Below, in pieces: positions 20,201 through 32,200 of a stretch of 64,000 nucleotides of DNA. This DNA comes from Panicum virgatum (taxonomy: Eukaryota; Streptophyta; Magnoliopsida; Poales; Poaceae). The DNA is taken from contig NC_053137.1 of NCBI RefSeq assembly GCF_016808335.1, positions 1,116,001 through 1,180,000 of the forward strand, in the 5' to 3' direction. The number at the start of each line of letters is the position of its first letter. Position 1 is the stretch's first letter. The position numbers were made by a program, and so were the translations under genes. The notes under the pieces were generated by a model. It did not search any database and was not told where the DNA came from. It was given only the letters and a program-made list of their open reading frames with translations.

Positions 20201-23200
20201 CGCGAGAAGATTCCCGCCTCCACACCGTGGCCCTAGACGCCGTTCCTGCCTCGGCCTCCTGACGGCCCCAGACGCCGCCCGACGCCCGTCACCTCCTCGC
20301 CAGTCCCGAGACCGACGCCCGTGCCTCCACGACTTGGAGTCTTCAACCGCCGTCCGCCAGCTTGGTTTTGTGGCGCAAACCAAGAAACCCGCCATCCACC
20401 GGTGCTTGCGCCCTCGATCCAGGAGTGGACGCCACAGCTGTCGCCCGGCCCGAGCTCCGGTCCCGGCTGCCCTTCACCGCCGTCCACCGCACGGTCCATC
20501 GGCCACAGCACCTCCACGGCAGCTTACCGTCGACACTCGACGCCCGTGTACCTACAACCAAAGACCAAGCACACGATCACACCGCACGGTTGACAATTCA
20601 CTCATCACAGCCAGGAGTGAGTACTGCTCATTCCTCAATCTCCCCCTTGATGAGTGCATTGTCAACACACCACCTGTAAGCAGAGAAGTGAAAAATAAAA
20701 AGTGACAAGAAGAAGGTAAAGAACTCAAGCAAGTGACAAAAAGCTCAGAAATGCATGAACAGTCACTTACTCAATCAAAGATCGATTCCCTAAGACAAGG
20801 GCAACGGCTCGACGCAATCGATCAAAAGACAAAACATGACTCCTCAAAGACAGAGGCAGGGCTCGACACAGTCATGCATAAATGATGAGGAAACGAGGAA
20901 ACCAGGAGCCAAACAAAGCTGAAACCCCCCCTGAAATGTATTTCCCCCTCACACATGCAACTCTCACAAAATGATGCACTCTCAAAGCCCTGTGCACAAC
21001 AAGTTCAAAAATCAAACACCCCCTTGTTCGATCACTTCCCTCCCCCCAAAACTTCTCCCCCTTGTTGGCACATGCACACATCAAGCCTAAAATATGCCTA
21101 AACCTCCCCCTGAAATCATGCAATGCAATGAATGTCGTGCAGAGGGTGTAAGTGAAACATTCAGGCATACAAAGATATGATCATCTAGTGACATGCATGT
21201 GTGCTTCATAAACATGAACTGAATCTAGCTCAACAGGGTATATCAATCAAGTCTAGAGCTAGCAAGTTCAGTTCAGCAAGAATAAAAGTATCACCCATGA
21301 TCTAGCAACAGCAAGTAGGAGAAAGAAAGCAGTGCTAGCCAAACTCATACATGGTGATCCAAAGCAGCCAACATATTTTATCATGAATCAATCCTGCATC
21401 TCAACACTTGCATTTGAACGAAAAGTTAACAGGTTATATCAAGCAAGTGATTCTGCCAGGGGTTGAAAGCTTGTCATGCTTTACTTAGCAGCGAGACCAA
21501 GCCTATGCCAACGGCAGTCAGAAGCTTAAAGCACTCGCTTCAGTCATGCACAGCCTTGCCCGGGTTCTCACTAGTGCTATGTGAGCCGTCCCGAAAGCTC
21601 GATCAGTGCGACAAGCAATCCCACCTGATCTTTTCATTCCATATCAGGCATATATTAAATAATTTTAACAATTTTAGCTCATGTCAAAGATTAAAAGCCA
21701 CACTAGCATGAATAGGATAGCAAATCGTATCAATACAACCTAACATGCCAGTAGCCAAGACAGGGTGATCATGTTTTCTGATTTTCAAATCAAAATAACT
21801 TAACTCAGATGATATGACATATACTGAAGAGCAAGCTATACATGATCAAGTCTAAGAAACTACACTAGCAAGCACTAGAGGATCATAACAGTGTATACAA
21901 GAATGCCAGTGTAGTGAAGCAATGCAAAATACAAACATGTACAATGCAAATGCATCTATCAGAAGCTAGAAAGCGAAGAGAAACAAAAACAAAGACCTAC
22001 AAAAAAACTAACCAAAGAGAAGTCAGCGATCAAAAGGGGTAACAAACCCCAAGCTCCCCTCGCAAGCGAGCAAAGGTGTCCTGATCAAGTGGTTTGGTGA
22101 GGATATCTGCGGTTTGCCTCTCTGAAGGAACATGGTTCAAGTCTATGTGGTCTTTCTCATGGTTATCTCGCAGGAAGTGGAACCGGATATCTATGTGTTT
22201 GGTTCTGGAGTGTAGGACAGGGTTCTTTGCAATGCTAATGGCGGACATGTTGTCTACAAAGAGGGGAACCCTACCAAAACTCAATCCAAAATCTTGCAAG
22301 GTCTATTTCATCCAAAGGATCTGGGAGCAACAGCTAACAGCGGCAACATACTCAGCTTTTGTGGAATAAAGTGCTACGCTAGCCTGCTTGCGAGAGGACC
22401 AAGACACCAAAGATGTACCGAGAAATTGACAAGTGCCGGATGTCGACTTGCGATCCAACCGACACCAACCGAAATCAGCATCAAAAAAGCCCACCAAAAC
22501 CAGAGAAGAATCCGCAGAGTACCAAAGACCAAACTCAGGGGTGAATTTGAGGTACCTGAAGATGCGTTTCACCACCTGCCTGATACCGCGCACAGAGGCC
22601 GACACCGAACTGAATGTCCGGCCGCGTCACCGTCAGGTACAGGAGGGAGCCGATCATGCTCCTGTACTCCCTCTGGTCCACCGCCTCACCGTCCAAGTTC
22701 TCATCAAGTGCCGTCGATGTGATGATCGGAGTCGGCTGAGGAGACAAGTCACTCATGTCGAACTTCCGCAGTAAGTCCCTTGTGTTCTTGGCTTGATGGA
22801 CGAACGTGCCATGGGAAGTTTGCTTGATCTGCAGCCCGAGGAAGAACTGCAGCTCACCCATCATGCTCATCTCGAACTCCCTGGACATCTGCTCAGAAAA
22901 CTTGAAAACAAGAGCGTGAGAAGAGCCACCAAAGATGATATCATCCACGTAAATCTGAACCAACGAAAAGTCAGAGCCAGAGCGCATGAGAAATAAAGTT
23001 TTATCAACACATCCCATTTTCAAACTTTGAGCAAGCAAGAAGTTTTTAAGCCTATCATACCAAGCTCTAGGCGCCTGTTTCAAACCGTAAAGAGCTTTCT
23101 GAAGTTTGTAAACTCGGTTTGGAAACTTGTGATTTTCAAAACCAGGGGGTTGTTTCACATAAACTTCTTCTTCAATAAAACCATTCAAGAAGGCAGATTT

Positions 23201-26200
23201 CACATCCATTTGAAATACTTTAAAACCCTTGGAAGTAGCAAATGCAAGAAAGATTCGAATCGCCTCTAAGCGTGCTACCGGGGCAAAAGTTTCCTCATAA
23301 TCAATACCTTTTTTTTGACAAAACTCCTGGGCTACAAGCCGAGCCTTGTTCCTCACTACCAACCCATCTTCACCTTGCTTGTTCTTGAAAACCCATTTGG
23401 TTCCAATGGGATTACAAGCAGGCGGAGGCTCAACCAAAACCCAAACCTGATTCCTTTCAAAATTTTCAAGTTCCTCATGCATGGCATTGACCCAATTGGA
23501 GTCAGAAAGAGTGTGTCCAACATCTTTGGGCTCGAAAGAGGCAACAAATGCAGAATTGGCAAAACCAGCGATACTTGTTACCTTGGACCGTGTGACTCGC
23601 TCGTTGAGATCACCTAGCATCTGTTGAGGTGGATGACGACGCTGAATGTGTCACGGTGCTTCCCTTGTCGAAGTCGCTTCCTTCTCAACCAAAGCTGGTG
23701 TCTCCTCATGTGCAGCTGGGGAAGGCTGAGTCACCTGCTCGATCTGCCCCCGGGAAGTAGATGTAGTCGGGTCGGGGCCGTCATCATCGTCCGAGCTCGT
23801 GGCGGAGACGGCTGGGTCCACCGCACGCGTGGTACCCTCAGCATCACCCTCCGCAGCTTCTTCCTCCTCATCTTCAAAGATGGGGGTGCCGAGCTCATCA
23901 TCTCCTGCAACCTCAAAGACAGAAGAATTGCACGGTGCAGTCTCGTCGAAAGTGACTTCATAAGTCTCTCTGACGATGTTAGTATCAATAATCAACACAC
24001 GGTAAGCTCTAGAGTGATAAGCATAACTGACAAAAATACCGTCAGACGATCGAGACACAAACTTATCCATATTTCCTTCCTTCAGCACAAAGCACCAGCA
24101 ACCGAAAACTCTGAGATGGCCAATACGGGGCTGTCGTCCAAATCGCAACTCATAAGAGGTCTTGTGCATGAAAGCACGTAAGAAAATACGATTTGACACA
24201 TAACAAGCGGTGTTAACCGCCTCAGCCTAGTACTTTCTAGGAGTCCTATGCTCATCGAGCATCGTCCTAGCCATCTCCACCAGCGTCCGATTATTCCGCT
24301 CTACAACTCCATTCTGCTGTGGAGTGTAGGGAGAAGAATACTGGTGTTCAAGACCTTGATCACTGCTCACCCTGGGCATTCGGTAATACCGAACCGATCG
24401 GTTCGGTTCTTTGGTACCCATACAAATTCGGTTCCTCAGTAAGTCGGTACCGATCGGTTCCCGCAGAAACTCGGTACCGAGGAAATTCGGTATCGGTACT
24501 TTCGGTTCGGTTCCGGTATTTACCGAAAGAACCGAACAGACTACAATGACATGCAATATCAAGTTTCAATAGCCAACTTTGACACAAATTCAACATGATT
24601 CCATAGAGAATAATAGTATAAAAATCATACATATAAAAGGCCACAATACTACATGAGTAGATTACTGTAAATATGTAACAAAGTTGTCCATAAATACATA
24701 ACAAATACGTAACATGAGCTGCTACTTGCGTAATTCGGTACTAGTTCGGTACTTCGGTTTACCGAGATACAAAACCGAATATACCTCGGTAAATTCGGTT
24801 CCCCAGAACTAGGAACCGAACAGGGAACCGAATATTTCGGTTTCGGTACTTTCGGTTCGGTTCTCGGTAAATTCGGTTCGGTACTCGGTATTCGGTATTT
24901 CATGCCCAGGGCAAATCACTGCAAAAGCTGTCAAAACGAGCATTTTTGAATTCTGTGCCATTGTCACTGCGAATCGCTCTCAGGGCCTGGGGTAGCTCGT
25001 TTTTCAACCTCAAGATCAAGTTTCGAACAAACTCGAAAGCCTCATCCTTGGTTCTCATAAAAAAGACCCAAGAATAGCGAGAAAAGTCATCCACGATCAC
25101 AAGAACGTACCACTTCCCACCAACCGACATCACCCGAGAAGGACCGACTGTGTCCATGTATAGCAACTCTCCAGGGTGAGTGGTCATCACTTGATTAACA
25201 GGTGGATGGGAGGTGGCAACCATCTTCCCGTGGCGACACGGGTGGCAAACAAGGTCCTTTTGAAACTTCAATTTGGGCAATCCTCGGATCAGGCCAAGTG
25301 AGCTGAGTCTCGTCAGCAAGTCAAAGCTCAAATGTCCAAGTCTCCTATGCCACTTCCACAAATCAGAAGAAGGACCAGCCAACAAGCAGCACAAAGGGCC
25401 AAAAGGAGTTCCAGAGAAATCGACCAAGAAAACTCGGTCACGAGGAACGATCCGGCAAACCAGGTCTCCTCTGGAATCCAAAACTCGAGAACAACCCTCC
25501 TTGAAGCAAACTTCAAATCCCTCATCAAGAAGTTGCGAGACACAGAGCAAATTGAACCCAAGATTTGAAACCAAAACAACTTCTCTCAGGGTAAAGCGAT
25601 CAGAAACTCTAACAGCGCCAACACCACGTACCTTGCCCTTAACATTATCCCCAAATATGATGTATTCTTTGTGGCGCGTTGGGGTGAGGCTGGAGAATCA
25701 TTTGTCATTCCCGGTCATATGGCGCGAACAATCGGAGTCCATGATCCACCTGTTCTCCAAGCCTCCAACCTGCACATCAGTAGTGAGACAAAGGGTGAGC
25801 AAATGTTTCAACACTGGGGTTAGCAAAGTGTGAAGCAAACCAGTGTCGAGCCATTTACTTTACAGAAGGGTTAGCAAAATCAGTAAAAGCGTATCCCATG
25901 TCCCGTTTACCACGAGGCTGACGACCACCATCGCGAGGAAAGTGTGGTGCATCGTAACCTCCTCCAAAGCCTCGGTCCCGTGGCCCATAGCCGTACTGAG
26001 GACGACCAGGAGAGCGACCGGCAAAGCGACCACCCGCTGGAGCATGGTAACCACCACCGTCTCCCTGTCCTCCACCTACACGGCGCGCCCTAGCATCTTG
26101 CCTACCACCACGCCGAGGAGGACCATGCACCCGAGCAGAGTACATGTCCGAGTTGCGTCTCTCCTGCTAACGCCTCACAGCCCGCTTCCTCCTGAAGCAA

Positions 26201-29200
26201 AACTCCTCCAAGTGACCATCTCTGTCACAGAACTCAAAGTGGTAACTCACCTCTCTCTTGGAAGGTGGAGGCCCCACCTTTGGACGGGGAGGAGCAGCCC
26301 CCTTCTTCGGGGCAACTTGGGCTGCGCAGCAGGGAGCGTATCGAGGGGATTCCTCTGCTCATTGGGATTTGGAATCCAAACCTGCTTCTGTGGAGGTGCT
26401 TTTGATGGTTCTTTAAGCACACCATCCACGGGGTTGACAAGCGAAGGCAGCGTGCTCGTACTAGCAGTGTTTAGAGCACTAGGAACTCCAGCAGCCTTGC
26501 CGATCTTACCATACAGCTTGTCAAAGTCTGACTTCGTGTAGGTGTAACCGACCCCAAATCCATCACCACGCTTAAACTGCTTGATCATCATACCCAATTG
26601 TGGCTCACTACTAGAAACCCAACTAAGAATCGCCCTAAGGTATGTGTTCTCATTCTCCAAGTTGGCTTTCTCTACCGCAAGATTATCCAGATCAGAAATC
26701 AGACCAGGGCAAACATGACAATCAATAGGTGGGCTAGACTCCACGACCTTAGTCTTTCCCAAAGACTTAATCAAGGCATTCTTCTCATCTAGCTCCGACC
26801 TAAGCGTGGGACAAAGCTTACAATCACCAAGCAGAACAGGCCTAGATCTAAGCTCCTCTAGCTCACACACAACAGTAGCAAACTTAGACTGCAAAGAAGA
26901 AAGATTAGACTTAAAGATGCAGCACTCATCACATTCAAGCACATCACTAACAATAGGAGCGTCCTTGGCCAGTTCAAGTTCATGCTTGGCCCTAGCAAGC
27001 TCGTGAGACACGTCAGCAAGCGAAGTCTTGGCAACATCCAAGTTCGCAACGTTCTCATCATGCTTGACACGGAGAGAAACAAGATCATTCATGTGAGATA
27101 TGCAGCCAGCGCACTCATCCTCACCAGATTTCTCTCTAGCACAAGCCAGCTCAGCCCTAAGCTTCTTTCGCTCTCTAGCTGCTTCCTTAAGCAGCCTTTT
27201 CTGATTGTCGAGAGCGGCGTACAACTCCCTAACCTCAGTATCAAGCAGGTCGATAGTGGAGTTTACCTCTGAATCGCTCTCGAATCCAGGAGAAGAGTCG
27301 TCGTGCGTCGGTGTAGCATGTCCACCTGGAGACGCATGAGCACCATTGGCCTCACCCGCCATGGTGCAGAAGCTCTTGCGTCGACCGACCGCCAAGCAAA
27401 GGCCGATGAAGCCTGTGGCTTCCTTGTCCCGCTTCTTCTTCTTCTTGTCATCGTCGCCGGAGGTCGGTGAAGAAGAGCGGTCGGTGTCGGAGCTCTTGTC
27501 GAGATCGCTGAGCTGCACCAGGAAAGCCTTCTCCCACTTCTTGGCCTTGTACTGGAAGCGCTTCTTGAGCAACTCCTTGTCGAAGCGCCCTCCCCGGTCA
27601 CGACTGCGGTGCTTGTGGCGCCGACGCTCCTTGTTGGAGTCTCCCTCATCGCGGTCGCGATGGCGGTAGTAGTCGAGGTTGTTGTTCTGGCCACCGCCGG
27701 ACTTCTTGGGGCAGTCGGCGACGAAGTGGTTCGGATCGCCGTAGTGGTAGCTATAGTCCTCGCCGGTAAACACAAGGATCTTACCAAGACTCGGCCTGGT
27801 CGCCAAATGGTTTTCGAACCGATTAGGGTAATGAAAACCTTAACCAAGCTCTGATACCAATTGAGGGACCGAAACTGGCAACCAGAGGGGGGTGAATGGG
27901 AGCTGATCAAAATTTCTTTCGAAATCGATCCGTCGGCCTATATCCCGAAAATCACCACAAACCCTCAAATCCTAGATGAGGTGTGGAGTAGCTATAGAAG
28001 AGCTAAACCAACACAAATCACCCCTAGGAACGAGCGAGAGAAAACACGGAAGCTATCGAGAAAAACTGCAGACCTCACAGTCAGGGACCGGTCAGACCGC
28101 TCGCTCTGGGCGGTCATACCGGTCGGGTTGGATTTGAAATTCCAGACCGGTCAGACCGGTTTCTGCGACCGGTCAGACCGCTTCTGCCCAGAACAGAATT
28201 CCAGCTCGCGAACTCGAGGTGATTTCAAGATTACTCGTTCAAATCATCACTAAATGGTCTCAAAATTTTCGGGGAGGTTCCTGGGATAGAGACGAACCTC
28301 TCCACAAAAAGAATTAACCCAAAACGCAAAGGATCACTAGAATTTTGAGGGGGAAAGAGGCAAAAGAGGGTTTTCCAAAAACTCCAAAAACCTCAATCCG
28401 AGGGACTCGTGATTCTCGGGGGTTTAGTTCTAGGCTAGATGGTCGAGATGCAAATCACGGAGTCCCTAAACCCACCAAGAGAAAGCTTTGATCCCAAAAA
28501 CCACCAAAAGAGAGGAAATCAATCCAAGAACAAAAGATGAACGGGAACACAAGAGAGCTGCTCAAAAGGGTCCTCGATTTCATTCAAATTCATCGTGATT
28601 TACAGAGGAATTCACCTATACAAGAGCTAGACCTCCACCCATTCATCCACCCTCTCAAATTTGTGGACCTAGCTATAATCTAGACCACTTTGCCATGGAG
28701 ACCTCGGCCTAACCCTAGAACAGAGAGAGGAGCAAGGAAAAAACAGAAAAGACTCGTGGCTTGGAGGCTCACCTGTCCAAGGGGGCAGGTGAGATGTATT
28801 TATACGACCTCGGGGGCGACCGGTCAGACCGGTCCCTTCCCAGAAATGACCTCCACCCTGACTCGTACACTAAAACGCCCGTAGGGGCAAAACCGGAAAG
28901 GGTACAAGATCTGATCCGACGGCGGAGTTTCTTTCTTCGACTCGAAGCCTTCTCCGCGATGCCGCCATGTCGATGCAGATCTGATCCGCGGTTTTGAGGG
29001 GTCCGCGAAACCCGGTGAGGTGGCTGGTTTTGTGAAAGCCGCCAAAACTCCACGCGCGGGAAGATTCCCGCCTCCACGCCGTGGCCCTGGACGCCGTTCC
29101 CGCCTCGGCCTCCTGACGGCCCCAGACGCCGCCCGACGCCCGTCACCTCCTCGCCCGCAGCGAGGCCCTAGACGCCGTCGACGCCCGTTCCTCCACCAGT

Positions 29201-32200
29201 CCCGAGACCGACGCCCGTGCCTCCACGACTTGGCGTCTTCAACCGCCCTCCGCCAGCTTGGCTTTGTGGCGCAAACCAAGAAACCCGCCATCCACCGGTG
29301 CTTGCGCCCTCGATCCAGGAGTGGTCGCCACAGCTGCTGCCCGACCCGAGCTCCGGTCCTGGCTGCCCTTCACCGCCGTCCACCGCACGGTCCATCGGCC
29401 ACAGCACCTCCACGACAGCTCACCGTCGACACTCGACGCCCGTGTACCTACAACCAAAGATCAAGCACACGATCACACCGCACGGTTGACAATTCACTCA
29501 TCACAGTCAGGAGTGAGTACTGCTCATTCCTCACATAGGCCATCTAACTGTCGAAACCGAAAAAAATTGACCCTTGGGATGGTTTTGTATTTTTTAAAAA
29601 ATAAAATTTTTTAACCAGATCTAAAAAAATCAAAACTAATTCATTCTAAATCAGAAAATATAAAACTAATATCAATATTTTTCTAAAACTGGAACCTATC
29701 TATTATTGCTCTATTTGAATCTTAGTTATCCAAAAATAATAGACTTAACTACGAGCAACCAAATAGTGTAAAATAAAAAATTGATCTAAATAACTAAAAA
29801 GTATCGTGCCAACAGATAGGTTACATTTTTAGGAAACTTTTGATACCCATTTTGTATTTTTTTTATTTAAAATAAATTACTTATGAATTTTTTAGTTTGA
29901 ATTTTAATATTTTAAATTCTCACAAAATAAAAAACCCCCTTCGAAACTACCTAAGGAGCCAAATTTGCCCGGTTTTAGTAGTTGAATGGTGTTTGTTATC
30001 TGGATTTGTAGCTGAAGGTTGGAAATCGGATTTTTGTGATAGTTCGATTATGTAAACTGGATTTTTCCCTTTATTTTATTACTTAGTATTTTACCTCTTC
30101 ATTTAGCTAGGATTTTTACCAGTCTGTTAGAGTTGCTGTAACAATGCCTGCATGGCGCCAGGTGCGTGCAGCAAGTTGATTGTGGTATGATAATAATTAA
30201 AATTCTGATGTATTGGAACAATCCTTTTTTCTTTTTTTTTAAAAAAAATAAAGGAGCTATATCATTACTCAGAATAAGAGTTACATTCGTGAGCAATAAT
30301 CTGCTCGATGCAACCAGGCGACCTGAACATCCACACCGCTGAGTGTTTGGTTGGTTTCGCTAATTGGGCTAGCTCGTGGGCTATTCTATTGCGCTCCCGA
30401 GCAACTCCAAGAGTCTACGTATTCCACTAGATCAAGAATAATGCATGCAGCAGTACATACATACGCATAGTTTCTCCCTTACCATATACATCAGTTTTAT
30501 AAGCATATTCGTGGCAGGTACATTGTTGTAGTGGATGACATATGGCACTCCGATCCATGGGAGATCATTGGACAAGCATTGGTCAAAACAAGCCCTGGAA
30601 GCATAATAATCATCACAACACGTCTGAAAGATGTGGCCCAATCATGCTGTTCTTCTCATGGTGGCCGTGTTTATGATATGAAACCTCTTGACGACCACAA
30701 CTCCAAAAGGTTGTTTTTCAAAAGAATTTTTGACTCTGAAGACAAGTGTCCGCATGAACTGGAAAGTGCTTCTAAAGATATACTGAAAAAGTGTACCGGA
30801 ATACCACTCGCAATCATTTCGATATCCAGCTTCTTGGCAGTTGATGTACCACAGTCACCTGATCACTGGAACAAGGTGAAAGAATCTATCAGTTCTCCAC
30901 TCCCCGGAAGAAATAAGCCTATCGATACAATGAAATCAGTATTGTCACTCAGCTACTTTAATCTTCCACACCATCTGAGAACTTGCCTGCTGTACTTGAG
31001 TGCATTTCCGGAGGACTGCGAAATTGAAAGGGATCGTCCGGTATGCAGATGGGTTGCAGAAGGGTTTGTTGATCCAGAACCAGGAGAGAGTCCCTATGAA
31101 GCAGGGCTAAGGTATTTCAACGTTCTGATAAACCGGAGCTTGATCCAACCATGGAAAGAGGACAAGGGCGGCGTGGTGCTGAGCTGTCGAGTCCATGATG
31201 TCATCCTCAATTTCCTTGCATCCAAATCATTGGAGGAAAACTTTCTAAACTTGCTGGACCCATCCGGGTTCCTCCCACCTTCTTCTCCGCATAGCAAGGT
31301 TCGCCGCCTCTCTCTCCAGAATACTAACAACCAAGAGCAATGTTGGATGAAGTCGATCAAGCCTCATGTCCGATCACTTGCATGTTGTGTGGACAGCAAA
31401 GAATTGCATCCTCTTACGGAATTTGAAGCTGTACGCATGTTAGACCTGGAAAACTGTGGGTCATTGAGAAATGTCCACCTTGCAAACATCGAAATGTTAC
31501 TTCAGTTGCGGTACCTGAGCATTAGAAGAACAAGGGTCAGTGAGCTCCCTGCTGGAATTGGACAAGCCCAACGTTTGGAGACATTAGATATAAGAGACAC
31601 TGATGTGGACCAATTGCCGTCGACTATTGTTCTACTTGAAAAGCTGGCACGTCTTTTCGTCAGTTCAAAGGTCATGTTCCCAGCAGAAGGCATCAGCAGG
31701 ATGAAAGGTCTGGAACAACTAGCATGTTTCTCGATCCGGGGGCAACCACATGGCTTTCTGAAAGAGCTAGGGGAGCTTACCAACCTGAGAATCCTTGAAG
31801 CATTGTGGGCGGGCATGGATGAGAACTATTATGAAGGTAGCGAGTGGGGGATTTTCACCTCTTCGCTCCGTGCATTGGGTAGCCATAAACTTCACTCTCT
31901 AGATTTTAGCATGACAATGTACGAGATTAAGAACCCCATCCCCATGGATTCATCGTTCCCTGCTTTGCCAAGGCTCCGGGCATTTTCCATAGGCCTCATC
32001 AGCACTGTCCCTATCTGGATGGGTACACTAGCCAATGTCGAGCTGTTACAGCTCCATATTTGTAATTTTACTCTGGAGGATCTGCGACCGCTTGGAGATA
32101 TGCCGGCTCTCGAGACTCTTGTCCTAGACGTTGACCGTTATGGAGGTCCTTTCACCATCGTCAGTGGAGCATTCCAGCGTCTCAAATCATTCAGGGTCCA

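Larger units (their letters stand above)
18976..29533 (-). mobile_element. Ty1/copia Sirevirus-type LTR retrotransposon, defective, 10,558 bp
   Basis: A complete but dead copia element on the - strand inside the NLR intron. The 5-bp target duplication CATAG at 18971-18975 and 29534-29538 is exact. LTRs are 18976-20637 and 27862-29533. The primer-binding site for initiator Met tRNA is at 27848-27859 and the polypurine tract at 20638-20650. Order on the - strand is gag, protease, integrase, RT, RNase H, the copia order. The long LTRs, coiled-coil gag with extra Cys motifs, repeated PPT-like motifs before the 3' LTR and palindromes in the LTR are all Sirevirus traits. Lesions: a gag 5' deletion, a changed protease motif, a hAT insertion in integrase, and frame breaks in the RT-RNase H part. 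Confidence 0.9.
18897..30070. mobile_element. Fold-back element split by the Sirevirus-type insertion
   Basis: The sequence starting 'agagaaagtccgaattacac' (18897) and continuing across the Sirevirus insertion ('ccatctaactgtcgaaaccg' at 29540) is an inverted copy of about 29950-30070. Examples are 'tgataacata' against 'gttatctgg', and 'gtctgattttgaac' against 'aaatcggatttttg'. The inverted repeats are at least 130 bp long. Without the 10.56 kb insertion and its 5-bp duplication the element is about 610 bp. T-rich sequence (ttttattttt / tttattttat) flanks both ends and may be the target site. Its superfamily is not clear. Confidence 0.65.

Noticed and set aside
20126..20705. Open frames in the Sirevirus-type LTR (also 29020-29614)
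   Set aside because: Repeated in both LTRs, on both strands, with no domain; LTRs of this type are not coding.
20638..22029. Possible envelope-like gene between RNase H and 3' LTR
   Set aside because: Some Sireviruses carry one, but no frame over about 100 codons and no membrane segment is present here or at 57498-59035.
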